A DNA stretch of 64,000 nt from Sphingomonas swuensis (GTDB lineage: Bacteria; Pseudomonadota; Alphaproteobacteria; Sphingomonadales; Sphingomonadaceae), in contig NZ_BAABBQ010000001.1 in the NCBI RefSeq assembly GCF_039538045.1, positions 580,001 through 644,000 on the forward strand, given 5' to 3'. A model generated the notes under the pieces. The model searched no databases. It was not told where the DNA came from and worked only from the letters and a program-made list of their open reading frames with translations. A program made the translations under genes and the position numbers. This document shows positions 44,367 to 52,202 of this stretch, one piece after another (positions within the stretch are counted from its first letter, which is position 1; each line of letters begins with the position of its first letter).

Positions 44367-45254
44367 ATGGGCGTGGCAAGTCTCGAGCGTGTGCCGGTGA
44401 CCCCGCAGGACCTCACCATCACGCCGCGCGACCGGCGCTTCGGACGCGAGGAGCGGACCCCGCGCTGGTGGCTCAACAATTCGCCCTACGAAACCGCGCT
44501 GTTCAACGCGCTGTCGGCGACCTTCCCCAAGGGCGAGGCCTATTTCATCGAGAGCATCCGCGCCTTCCGCGAGCAGGCGGACGAGAAGCTCGGCGGCGAG
44601 ATCAAGGCCTTCACCACGCAGGAGGTGATCCACAGCCGCGAGCATGTCGCCTTCAACAAGCGGGCGGTGGAAGCGGGCTACGACCTCGAGCCGCTCGAGC
44701 GGACGGTGCAGGAGAGCCTCGACCTGCTGAAGGGGCGGCCGCCGATCCTCGACCTCGCGGCGACCATGGCGCTCGAGCATTTCACCGCGATCATCGCGCA
44801 CGAGCTGCTGGCCAACCCGCAACATCTCGCCAATGCCGACCCGGCGACCGCCGACCTGTGGCGCTGGCACGCGGTCGAGGAGATCGAGCACAAGGGCGTC
44901 GCCTACGACACCTGGCTTGCCGCGACCAAGGACTGGAGCCGGTGGAAGCGGTGGAAGGTCAAGTCGATCCTGATGCTGCTGGTGACCCGCAACTTCGTCC
45001 AGCACCGGACTGAGGGCGTGCTCGAGCTGCTCCGGCAGGACGGGATCACCGGGCTTCGGGCCTGGGCGGGCGCGCTGTGGACAATGTGGGGTCGGCCGGG
45101 GATCTTCCGCAAGGTCGGCGCGGCCTGGCTGCACTATTTCCTGCCCGGATTCCATCCGTGGAACGAGGACGACCGGGCGCTGATCCGCGGCTGGGACGCG
45201 ACCTACGACTATCGCCAGGAGCCGCCGCAACGGCGGGTGCGCTCGGCGGCGTAA
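44367..45254 (+). CDS. Predicted metal-dependent hydrolase (COG3687-like)
   Basis: 295 residues of the predicted metal-dependent hydrolase family COG3687/PF10118, usually found beside TetR regulators. Alpha-helical, with Glu/His pairs suggesting a diiron-type site: QEVIHSREHVAFN, MALEHFTAIIAHELL and WRWHAVEEIEHKGVAYD. Substrate and reaction are unknown; genome neighbourhoods suggest lipid or hydrophobic compound metabolism. GGAGG precedes ATG 44367 at good spacing. Confidence 0.85.
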   Translation: MGVASLERVPVTPQDLTITPRDRRFGREERTPRWWLNNSPYETALFNALSATFPKGEAYFIESIRAFREQADEKLGGEIKAFTTQEVIHSREHVAFNKRAVEAGYDLEPLERTVQESLDLLKGRPPILDLAATMALEHFTAIIAHELLANPQHLANADPATADLWRWHAVEEIEHKGVAYDTWLAATKDWSRWKRWKVKSILMLLVTRNFVQHRTEGVLELLRQDGITGLRAWAGALWTMWGRPGIFRKVGAAWLHYFLPGFHPWNEDDRALIRGWDATYDYRQEPPQRRVRSAA

Positions 45255-45281
45255 GGCAACGTCAGCGCTTACGCGCTGCCA

Positions 45282-45312
45282 CCTCCCCATTCCGCCGTGC
45301 GGAACAGGGAGG
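45282..45312. terminator. Two-part hairpin between convergent hydrolase and GNAT genes
   Basis: Outer CCTCCC / GGGAGG and inner TTCCGC-cgt-GCGGAA separated by a small internal loop. It lies between two convergent stops. It shares the CCTCCCCAT...GTGCGG skeleton with 34989-35014, so the two may be members of one dispersed palindrome family. Confidence 0.55.
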
Positions 45313-45317
45313 ATGAC

Positions 45318-45854
45318 TCAAGCCGCCAGCACCTGCTCCTCGCAGCCGAGGTCGAGGGTGAACAGCCGGCACAGCTGGGCACCGCCGCGGGCGCAACTGT
45401 GGCGGGGCGCGGTCCGGCCGGTGGGGCTGAAGCCGAGCTTCTCGAGCACCCGCCCGCTCGCGGGATTGTCGATGAAGTGTCCGGCCTCGAGCCGCCCGAG
45501 CTCGAGCGTGCGGGCGATCTCGATCAGCTGGCGGCCGGCCTCGACCGCATAGCCCTGGCCCCAGTGCGCACGCGCGATCCAGTAGCCGATCTCGATCGCG
45601 CCGCCCGGCGTGCGGGCGAAGCCGCAGGCGCCGACCAGTTCGGGCGCACCGTCGGTACGGCGGAAGAGCAGGAAGGTCGGGAGCAAGGGGTCCTGCGGCG
45701 CGGACAGGAAGGCCGCGGCCTCGGCCTCGCCATAGGGCCATGGGGCGCTTGCGAGATTGCGGACGATCGCCTCGTCGCCGATGGCGCGGGCGAGCGCGGG
45801 CGCATCCTCGGCCCAGCCGGGTCTCAGCAGCAGTCTCTCGGTACGAGCGAACAT
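45318..45854 (-). CDS. GNAT family N-acetyltransferase
   Basis: 178 residues of the RimJ/RimL-like branch: TERLLLRPGWAEDAPALARAIGDEAI, GACGFARTPGGAIEIGYWIARAHWGQGYAVEAGRQL (acetyl-CoA pyrophosphate loop QGYAVEA) and NPASGRVLEKLGF. It probably acetylates an N-terminal or small-molecule amine; the substrate is unknown. The open frame extends to 46022, but ATG 45854 is the natural start. Confidence 0.9.
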   Translation of the reverse strand: MFARTERLLLRPGWAEDAPALARAIGDEAIVRNLASAPWPYGEAEAAAFLSAPQDPLLPTFLLFRRTDGAPELVGACGFARTPGGAIEIGYWIARAHWGQGYAVEAGRQLIEIARTLELGRLEAGHFIDNPASGRVLEKLGFSPTGRTAPRHSCARGGAQLCRLFTLDLGCEEQVLAA

Positions 45855-45910
45855 GATTGGACCTTCCCTTCCCCGAGGCCCGGCTAGCCGGACCTGATGA
45901 CAGTTTCGGG

Positions 45911-45957
45911 AGAAGAAAAAGAAAGGGAGAAGAGGGGGCTTCCCTCTTCTCCCTTTC
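45911..45957 (-). terminator. Strong terminator of rplU-rpmA
   Basis: A perfect 16-bp stem (45921-45936 with 45942-45957; GAAAGGGAGAAGAGGG and its complement), 5-base loop, then TTTTTCTTCT on the minus strand. It lies about 70 bases beyond the rpmA stop. Confidence 0.93.
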
Positions 45958-46025
45958 CAGGTCCGGTAATGATCGGTCCTGATCCGGGCTGCCCCCTCCT
46001 GGGACGGCCCGTCATCGACCAATCC

Positions 46026-46310
46026 CTATTCGGCTGCGTCCGCCATCGGCGCCATGGTAAGCGCTTCGACGTGCACAAACTTGCGGCCTTGGCGGCCGTC
46101 GCGAAACGCGACTTTGCCGTCCGCAAGCGCGAACAGTGTGTGATCCTTGCCGAGGCCGACATTGGTGCCCGGATAGACGCGGGTGCCGCGCTGGCGCACG
46201 ATGATGTTGCCGGCAAGGACGTTCTCGCCGCCGAACTTCTTCACGCCGAGCCGCTTGCTCTCGGAATCACGGCCGTTACGCGACGAGCCGCCTGCCTTCT
46301 TATGTGCCAT
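46026..46310 (-). CDS. rpmA: 50S ribosomal protein L27
   Basis: 94 residues. It starts [20 protein letters not shown], with the flexible N-terminus that reaches the peptidyl transferase centre, and includes [25 protein letters not shown]. Encoded six bases after rplU in the universal L21-L27 operon. Confidence 0.98.
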   Translation of the reverse strand: MAHKKAGGSSRNGRDSESKRLGVKKFGGENVLAGNIIVRQRGTRVYPGTNVGLGKDHTLFALADGKVAFRDGRQGRKFVHVEALTMAPMADAAE

Positions 46311-46316
46311 GGTGTG

Positions 46317-46829
46317 TTACGCCTTCGGAGTCTTCTTGGCCTTGCCCTTAGCAGGCGCAGCATCCTGAGTCGAGTTGGTCACGTCCTGCGTGGCCTCGGT
46401 GCCGGCATCGGCGGGGACGACGCCCTCGCTCGAAGCGACCGTGCTCTCGTCGATCTCGGTCGGGGCCGGAGCGGCCTTGGCCTTCTTCGGCGCCTTCTTG
46501 GCGTCGCCGTCGGCGGCCTTCTGCTGCTTCTCGCCGCCGATCGACACGATCTTGAGGATCGTGTGCTGCTGGCGGTGGCCCGCCTTGCGGCGATAGTTGT
46601 GGCGGCGACGCTTCTTGAAGACGGTGACCTTCTCGCCCTTCGCCTGGGCGATGATCTCGGCGGCGACGGTCAGGCCGTCGGTGCCCTTGAGGTCCGAGCC
46701 GTCACCGGCGAGCAGGACGTCGGAGATGGTGATGCTGTCACCGGCATTGCCGTCCAGCTTCTCGACGACGATCTTGTCTCCCGGCGACACGCGATACTGC
46801 TTGCCGCCGGTGCGCACGATAGCGAACAT
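46317..46829 (-). CDS. rplU: 50S ribosomal protein L21 with C-terminal extension
   Basis: 170 residues. The first ~100 are canonical L21 ([38 protein letters not shown], binding 23S rRNA). The remaining ~70 form a Lys/Ala-rich then Thr/Asp-rich low-complexity tail ending [11 protein letters not shown]. Tails of this kind occur in several alphaproteobacterial L21 proteins; a role is not established. First gene of the L21-L27 operon. Confidence 0.96.
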   Translation of the reverse strand: MFAIVRTGGKQYRVSPGDKIVVEKLDGNAGDSITISDVLLAGDGSDLKGTDGLTVAAEIIAQAKGEKVTVFKKRRRHNYRRKAGHRQQHTILKIVSIGGEKQQKAADGDAKKAPKKAKAAPAPTEIDESTVASSEGVVPADAGTEATQDVTNSTQDAAPAKGKAKKTPKA

Positions 46830-46938
46830 GGGCCTCTTCTCTTTTCTTGTTCGAATACGAATCTAAGGATCCCATGCGGAGGCGTGGCGCCGGCCCGCGC
46901 GGGAAGAGCGTGCCCCCTAAGTCGTCAGGCGCGGAACG

Positions 46939-47397
46939 TCAACCGACGGGATAGGCGGTCGAACTCTTGCAGCGCTCCATCGCGAACTTGGAAGTGACGT
47001 TCTTCAGCGGACCGGCGGCGATCAGCTGTTTGTAGAAGAGGTCGAAGTGACCCATGTCGCGGACCGCGACGCGGAGCCAATAGTCGGTCTCGCCCGCCAT
47101 CCGGACGACTTCCAGCACCTCGGGGAGGTCGGCGACTCCGGCGAGGAAGCGCTGCTGCCACTCGGGGCTGTGGTCGCGCGCCTCGACCTCGATGAAGACG
47201 ATGAGGTCGAGCCCGAGCGCGCGCGGATCGACCAGCGCGACGGTCTTCTCGATCACCCCGGCGGCGCGGAGCTTCTGGATCCGGCGCCAGCAGGGGGTCG
47301 GGGAGAGTCCGACCTTCGCGCCGATCTCGGCGACGGGCATGGTCGCGTCCTGCTGGAGGATGGCGAGGATCCGGCGATCGGTCTGGTCCATTTTCAT
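46939..47397 (-). CDS. Lrp/AsnC family transcriptional regulator
   Basis: 152 residues. HTH: MDQTDRRILAILQQDATMPVAEIGAKVGLSPTPCWRRIQKL. The RAM ligand-binding domain follows (LIVFIEVEARDHSPEWQQRFLAGVADLPEVLEVVRMAGETDYWLRV). Probably an amino-acid-responsive regulator. The translated frame continues far upstream antisense to the receptor gene, but ATG 47397 is the correct start. The divergent gene is a TonB-dependent receptor 433 bases away. Confidence 0.92.
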   Translation of the reverse strand: MKMDQTDRRILAILQQDATMPVAEIGAKVGLSPTPCWRRIQKLRAAGVIEKTVALVDPRALGLDLIVFIEVEARDHSPEWQQRFLAGVADLPEVLEVVRMAGETDYWLRVAVRDMGHFDLFYKQLIAAGPLKNVTSKFAMERCKSSTAYPVG

Positions 47398-47560
47398 TTG
47401 GGGGCGAAAATGAGCAAGAAATTGCAGGAACGCAAGTCGGCCTGCATTGCCGATGTTATTCGCGCCACCCTCTTGCCGGCACTGTCGCGGACGGCGATTA
47501 TCAAGCCGTTCCGAGCGGAAGACGTCTTGATCAGAGCACGCAAGATTATTCCAATTTCGG

Positions 47561-47663
47561 GATGGCGGGCAGGAGGATCGCCCAGCTGCGTCCTCCTGCC
47601 TGCCGCTCCATGTTGACCCCTTGAGAGCCTGGCCCCGGCGGCACCTTGCCGTCGGGGCTTTTT
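47561..47663 (+). ncRNA. Candidate small RNA or attenuated leader ending at an orphan terminator
   Basis: A 14-bp hairpin (arms 47564-47577 and 47591-47604, one G-U pair) with 13-base loop is followed by 27 unpaired bases and a terminator: GCCCCGGCGGCA, loop CCT, TGCCGTCGGGGC, then TTTTT. The 5' end is unknown; no clear promoter was found, though an AT-rich stretch lies at 47540-47556. No Rfam family recognised. It could alternatively be the attenuated leader of the receptor gene beginning 167 bases later. Confidence 0.45.
47632..47663 (+). terminator. Intrinsic terminator without an upstream plus-strand gene
   Basis: A 12-bp stem with one G-U pair, 3-base loop and five T residues on the plus strand. 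The minus strand has no T-tract on its side, so orientation is clear. Confidence 0.85.
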
Positions 47664-47829
47664 CGTGGGGATTTCCGACGGCTAGGCTGTGGCTTGCACG
47701 GCACAATCGGGGACAATCGGAGCGGACGGGAAGCGCGACCGGCGGGGGCGCTGGTCGAGTGCCATCTGTCATGACAGCATCGTGCCACGGCGAGGACGGG
47801 GGTCCTCCGATCGAAATGGGGGTTTGAGC

Positions 47830-50616
47830 ATGACCAATCGCACCACGCACCTGCTGCTGACGATCAGCCCGCTCGCGCTGATCGCGGCCACTCCGGCCTT
47901 CGCCCAGAACCAGCCGGTCACGACCGCGCCGGTGACCGCCGCGAGCGAAGGGCAGCAGCCGGACGAATCGACCATCGTCGTCACCGGCACCCGCCGCAAC
48001 GACCGCACCCTCGCCGACTCGCCCGTCCCGATCGACGTCATCGGCGGCGATCAGCTGACCTCCTCGGGCCTCGGCGAGACCAACAAGATCCTCAACAACC
48101 TCGTCCCGAGCTTCAACTTCCCGCAGCCGTCGATCGCCGACGGCACCGACGCGGTCCGCCCGGCCTCGCTGCGCGGCCTGTCGCCCGACCAGGTGCTGGT
48201 GCTGGTCAACGGCAAGCGCCGCCACGTGTCGGCGCTGCTCAACATCAACGGCACCGTCGGGCGCGGCTCGGCGGCGGTCGACCTCAACAACATCCCGACC
48301 CTGGCGATCGAGCGGATCGAGGTGCTGCGCGACGGCGCCGCCTCGCAATATGGCTCGGACGCGATCGCGGGCGTGATCAACGTCAGGCTGAAGCGCGCAT
48401 CCTCGGGTGGGCGGGCGCAGGCGAGCTACGGCCGCTACGTCACCACCCTCGACGGAGTGGCCAATGTCACCGGCCTCGCGCTGACCGGCGGGCAGCCCTC
48501 GCTCGACCCGACCGACGGCCGCTACCTTGCGGTCACCACCGACGGCGAGCGCAAGGTGCGCGACGGCGACCTGTGGACGATCGGCGCCAACCTCGGCGTC
48601 CCGCTCACCTCGAGCGGCGGCTTCGTCAACCTGACCGCCGAATATCGCGACCGCGACGCGACCAACCGGCAGGGCTTCGACATCCGTCCCAACTATGCCC
48701 GTCCGACGAGCACCACCTTCGACCCGCGCGAGATCACCTTCAACCGGATCAACTTCCGCTACGGCGATGCCAAGACCGAGGATTACGGCTTCTTCCTCAA
48801 CGGCGGGCTCCCGCTCGATACCGCCGGCGCCGAAATCTACGCCTTCGCTTCGTACAACAAGCGCGACAGCGAGTCGGCGGCCAACTACCGCCAGCAGTCG
48901 AACGGGGTGACCGGCGCGGGCGGCGCCAACCGCGACTATTCGACCATCGCGCCCAACACGACGCCGAGCGTCGCCAACTTCACCCCGCTGACCCCCGACG
49001 GTTACCTGCCGCTGATCCAGACCGACCTGAAGGACTATTCGGCGACACTCGGCGTGCGCGGCGAGATCGCGGGCTGGAAGGTCGACGGCTCGACCCAATA
49101 CGGCAAGAACAAGTTCGACTATACGATCGCCGACACGATCAACGCATCGCTCGGCACCGCATCCCCGCGCGTGTTCGACGCCGGCGGGATCGGCTACGGC
49201 CAGTTCGTCACCAACCTCGACTTCAGCCGCGAATATCAGGCGGGCTTCGCCAAGCCGCTGAGCGTCGCGGTCGGCGCCGAGTTCCGCCGCGAGGACTTCC
49301 AGATCCGGCCCGGCCAGCTCGAATCCTATATTGCCGGACCGCTCTACCGGGCGCCGATCCCGGGCTCGAACCTTGCAGCCTGCACCACGGCGGGCGGCGT
49401 GCTTTCGGGGACGACCTGCACCTTCCCGGGCCGCGCCGCGGCGCCGCGCAGCCAGGGTTTCGGCGGCTTCCCGGCGAGCGCGCGGCGTGACGTTTCGCGC
49501 AACAACGTCTCGGCCTATGTCGAGCTCGACACCGACCCGCTGCCCGGCTGGACCACCACCGTCGCGGCGCGGTTCGAGCGTTACTCGGACTTCGGAACGT
49601 CGCTGAACGGCAAGTTCGCCACCCGCTTCGAGATCTCGCCGGGGATCGCGCTTCGCGGGGCGATCTCGAACGGCTTCCGCGCGCCGTCGCTTCAGCAGCA
49701 ATATTTCACCACCGTCTCGACCAACTTCATCTCGGGCGTTGCGGTCGACATCCTGACGCTCGGCGTCAACGATCCGGTGGCACAGCGCCTGGGTGCGAAG
49801 CCCTTGAAGCCCGAGAAGTCGACCAACCTGTCGGTCGGTGCGACGCTCAACCCGATGCGCGGGCTGACGGTCACGATCGACGGCTACCAGATCAAGCTCA
49901 AGGACCGGATCGTCCTGACCGAGAACCTCGGTGCGTCGAGCAACGCGGCGACCGACACGCTGGCACGCGCGCTGATCAACGACACGTCGATCGGCGCCGC
50001 GCGCTTCTTCATCAACGGCCTCGATACCACCACGCGCGGGATCGACGTGGTCGGCAACTACCGCTTCGCCGCCGGGCCGAGCCGGTGGACGCTGACCGCG
50101 GCCTACAATTACAACAAGAGCGAGATCGATCGCCGCATCGTCGACTTGGGGCCGCTCGCCGCCGCGTCCAACATCGTGCTGTTCGGGCGGGTCGAGGGCA
50201 TCCGCTTCGAGAAGGGCCAGCCGCGCGACAAGGTCGTCCTGTCGGCCGACGGGCGGATGGGGGCGTTCGGGCTGACCGCGCGCACGACCCGCTACGGCAA
50301 GGTGGTGTCGCCCAACACGGCGACGCCGATCAGTGCTCCGACCAGCCTCGACGCTTATGGGCCGGACGACGTCTTCCTCAGCCCCAAGTGGATCACCGAC
50401 CTCGAGCTGAGGGCAAGCCCGGTCAAGTCGGTCGAAGTGGCGCTGGGCGCGAACAACCTGTTCGACGTCTATCCCGACCGGCTGGCGTTCGGGCCGCGGC
50501 CGGCCTCGGTCGGCGGGGTCTATCCGGTGACCCAAGCCTTCCTGCCTTACTCGAACTTCTCGCCCTTTGGCTTCAACGGCCGCTTCCTCTACGGGCGGGT
50601 GAGCGTCGACTTCTGA
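47830..50616 (+). CDS. TonB-dependent outer membrane receptor
   Basis: 928 residues. Signal peptide ending PAFAQ, then a disordered stretch with TonB-box-like STIVVTGTRRNDRTLADSPVPIDVIGGD, the plug domain (ASLRGLSPDQVLVLVNGKRRH, IERIEVLRDGAASQYGSDAIAGVINV) and the 22-strand barrel ending with aromatic-terminal GRFLYGRVSVDF. LVNGKRRHVSALLNINGTVGRGSAAVDLN resembles receptors for plant- or peptide-derived nutrients rather than known siderophore receptors, but the ligand is unassigned. The frame opens at 47689; ATG 47830 begins the signal peptide. A terminator follows. Confidence 0.95.
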   Translation: MTNRTTHLLLTISPLALIAATPAFAQNQPVTTAPVTAASEGQQPDESTIVVTGTRRNDRTLADSPVPIDVIGGDQLTSSGLGETNKILNNLVPSFNFPQPSIADGTDAVRPASLRGLSPDQVLVLVNGKRRHVSALLNINGTVGRGSAAVDLNNIPTLAIERIEVLRDGAASQYGSDAIAGVINVRLKRASSGGRAQASYGRYVTTLDGVANVTGLALTGGQPSLDPTDGRYLAVTTDGERKVRDGDLWTIGANLGVPLTSSGGFVNLTAEYRDRDATNRQGFDIRPNYARPTSTTFDPREITFNRINFRYGDAKTEDYGFFLNGGLPLDTAGAEIYAFASYNKRDSESAANYRQQSNGVTGAGGANRDYSTIAPNTTPSVANFTPLTPDGYLPLIQTDLKDYSATLGVRGEIAGWKVDGSTQYGKNKFDYTIADTINASLGTASPRVFDAGGIGYGQFVTNLDFSREYQAGFAKPLSVAVGAEFRREDFQIRPGQLESYIAGPLYRAPIPGSNLAACTTAGGVLSGTTCTFPGRAAAPRSQGFGGFPASARRDVSRNNVSAYVELDTDPLPGWTTTVAARFERYSDFGTSLNGKFATRFEISPGIALRGAISNGFRAPSLQQQYFTTVSTNFISGVAVDILTLGVNDPVAQRLGAKPLKPEKSTNLSVGATLNPMRGLTVTIDGYQIKLKDRIVLTENLGASSNAATDTLARALINDTSIGAARFFINGLDTTTRGIDVVGNYRFAAGPSRWTLTAAYNYNKSEIDRRIVDLGPLAAASNIVLFGRVEGIRFEKGQPRDKVVLSADGRMGAFGLTARTTRYGKVVSPNTATPISAPTSLDAYGPDDVFLSPKWITDLELRASPVKSVEVALGANNLFDVYPDRLAFGPRPASVGGVYPVTQAFLPYSNFSPFGFNGRFLYGRVSVDF

Positions 50617-50628
50617 TGACATGAATGG

Positions 50629-50659
50629 ACCCCGGAGGCTGGTGCTTCCGGGGTTTTTT
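50629..50659 (+). terminator. Terminator of the TonB-dependent receptor gene
   Basis: ACCCCGGA / TCCGGGGT stem with a 10-base loop, followed by TTTTTT, 13 bases past the stop. Confidence 0.88.
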
Positions 50660-50710
50660 CTTGCGCGCTAAGGCCTGAGGTTTCGGCCCACGCCGGGACG
50701 GGATTGTCGA

Positions 50711-51058
50711 TTAGTGGCGGTGCTGCGGGCGGAGCGTGTAGCGGCCCGGCGAGAAGCCATCGAAGAGATTGTCGATCGCCGGATGGTCGACCGGCTCGTC
50801 CTCATCGTCGACGACGAGGTTCTGCTGGCTGACGTAGGCAACGTAGCTGCCGTCGCCATTCTCGGCGAGCAGGTGGTAGAAGGGCTGGTCCTTGGACGGG
50901 CGGATCTCAAGCGGGATCGCCTGATACCATTCCTCGCTGTTGGCGAAGACCGGATCGACGTCGAAGATCACGCCTCGAAAGTCGAGCAGGCGGTGGCGCA
51001 CCACCTCGCCGATGCCGAAGCGGGCGGTGGCGACCGGAGGGGCCGCGAGATCGGTCAT
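50711..51058 (-). CDS. hspQ: Heat shock protein HspQ
   Basis: 115 residues. The HspQ/YccV-like domain (ARFGIGEVVRHRLLDFRGVIFDVDPVFANSEEWY, then YHLLAENGDGSYVAYVSQQNLV) is complete. In E. coli HspQ modulates Lon protease specificity. An in-frame ATG at 51085 would add nine residues; 51058 is preferred because the conserved domain starts soon after. Convergent with the receptor gene. Confidence 0.92.
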   Translation of the reverse strand: MTDLAAPPVATARFGIGEVVRHRLLDFRGVIFDVDPVFANSEEWYQAIPLEIRPSKDQPFYHLLAENGDGSYVAYVSQQNLVVDDEDEPVDHPAIDNLFDGFSPGRYTLRPQHRH

Positions 51059-51125
51059 GTCGGAAGAACGCACGTGCGACTGCATGGCTGCAATCTGGCC
51101 ACGAAAGCGCGCCGCTGCAAGCCCG

Positions 51126-51800
51126 TCAGAAGGGGATGGGCTCGCCCCGCCAGTCGAAGAAGCCGCCGCTGTCCTGCGGGGTCAGTGCGTCGAGCACGGC
51201 GAGCAGCCGTTCCGCCGAGCCGCCGGGCGAGAGCAACTGGCCGTCGGGGACGTTGGCCTGGAACGGGCGGCTCATCCCCGTGTCGACGGTGCCCGGGTGG
51301 AGCGCGACGACCACCGCCTCGGGGCGCGTGCGTGCAATCTCGATCGCGGTGGACCGGACCAGCTGGTTAAGCGCCGCCTTGCTGGCGCGATAGCCGTACC
51401 AGCCGCCAAGGCGATTGTCGGCGATGCTCCCGACCCGCGCCGAGAGGAGGGCCGTGCGGCTCGGTCCGTCGCGGCGAAGCAGGGGGGCGAAATGCTTGAG
51501 GACCAGCGCCGGACCGACCGCATTGACGGCGAAGCTGCGCAGCAGCCGCGCGGGATCGAGCTGGCGAAGCGAGCGCTCGGGCTGGAGGTCCTCGTCATGG
51601 AGAAGGCCGGTGGCGACGACCAGCCGGTCGATCGTCCGGCCCTCGAGGCTGGCGGCCGCGGCGGCGATGGTCGCCTCGTCGGTGAGGTCGAGCGCGCCTT
51701 GCCGGCGCGACAGGCGGTGGACCGTCTCGCCGCGCTGCTCGAGCCGGTCGGCGAGTGCCAGCCCGATCCCGCCCGAGGCGCCGATGACGACCGAATTCAT
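51126..51800 (-). CDS. Short-chain dehydrogenase/reductase
   Basis: 224-residue classical-like SDR. NAD(P)-binding GASGGIG at 7-13; catalytic Ser120 and Tyr137-x3-Lys141 (GYRASKAALNQL). Compact, with a C-terminal PQDSGGFFDWRGEPIPF typical of the CsgA/sniffer-like short SDRs. Substrate unknown. Separated from hspQ by 67 bases on the same strand. Confidence 0.9.
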   Translation of the reverse strand: MNSVVIGASGGIGLALADRLEQRGETVHRLSRRQGALDLTDEATIAAAAASLEGRTIDRLVVATGLLHDEDLQPERSLRQLDPARLLRSFAVNAVGPALVLKHFAPLLRRDGPSRTALLSARVGSIADNRLGGWYGYRASKAALNQLVRSTAIEIARTRPEAVVVALHPGTVDTGMSRPFQANVPDGQLLSPGGSAERLLAVLDALTPQDSGGFFDWRGEPIPF

Positions 51801-51939
51801 GCCTTCCGACTAGGCCGGGCGGTCACTCCGGCCAAGCTGGTCCAAGGGGCCGATAATCCATTTGGCAAGGGGAAGCGGCACTGCTAGGGAGCCGCCCGCG
51901 ACCCCCGGCGAACCCGCCGGGTCCATGTTCTCGTCTAGC

Positions 51940-52029
<90 letters not shown>

Positions 52030-52202
52030 CGACCTTGTTCCGAGCCTGAGGGCCGAAGCCGGCATCGATGCGGTGCGGACGGGACCGATACGGATCATTC
52101 GACACTTACCGATCCGCAACCTAGCAGCGCTAGGAAGACGCCGAGCCGTTCAGGCGTCGTTTCTTCCTTTCGGCCGGGCCTCTCCCGGCCCCAGCGGCTC
52201 GG

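Larger units (their letters stand above)
47398..47829. other. 432-base intergenic region with structured RNA signals
   Basis: No credible protein gene. It contains the Lrp promoter region, a long hairpin at 47564-47604, an intrinsic terminator at 47632-47663 on the plus strand, and the leader of the TonB-dependent receptor gene. The terminator has no plus-strand gene before it. Confidence 0.55.

Noticed and set aside
47398..50622. Minus-strand frame extending the Lrp regulator to 1227 codons
   Set aside because: The extension is antisense to the TonB-dependent receptor and lacks domain features; the Lrp domain starts cleanly at ATG 47397.
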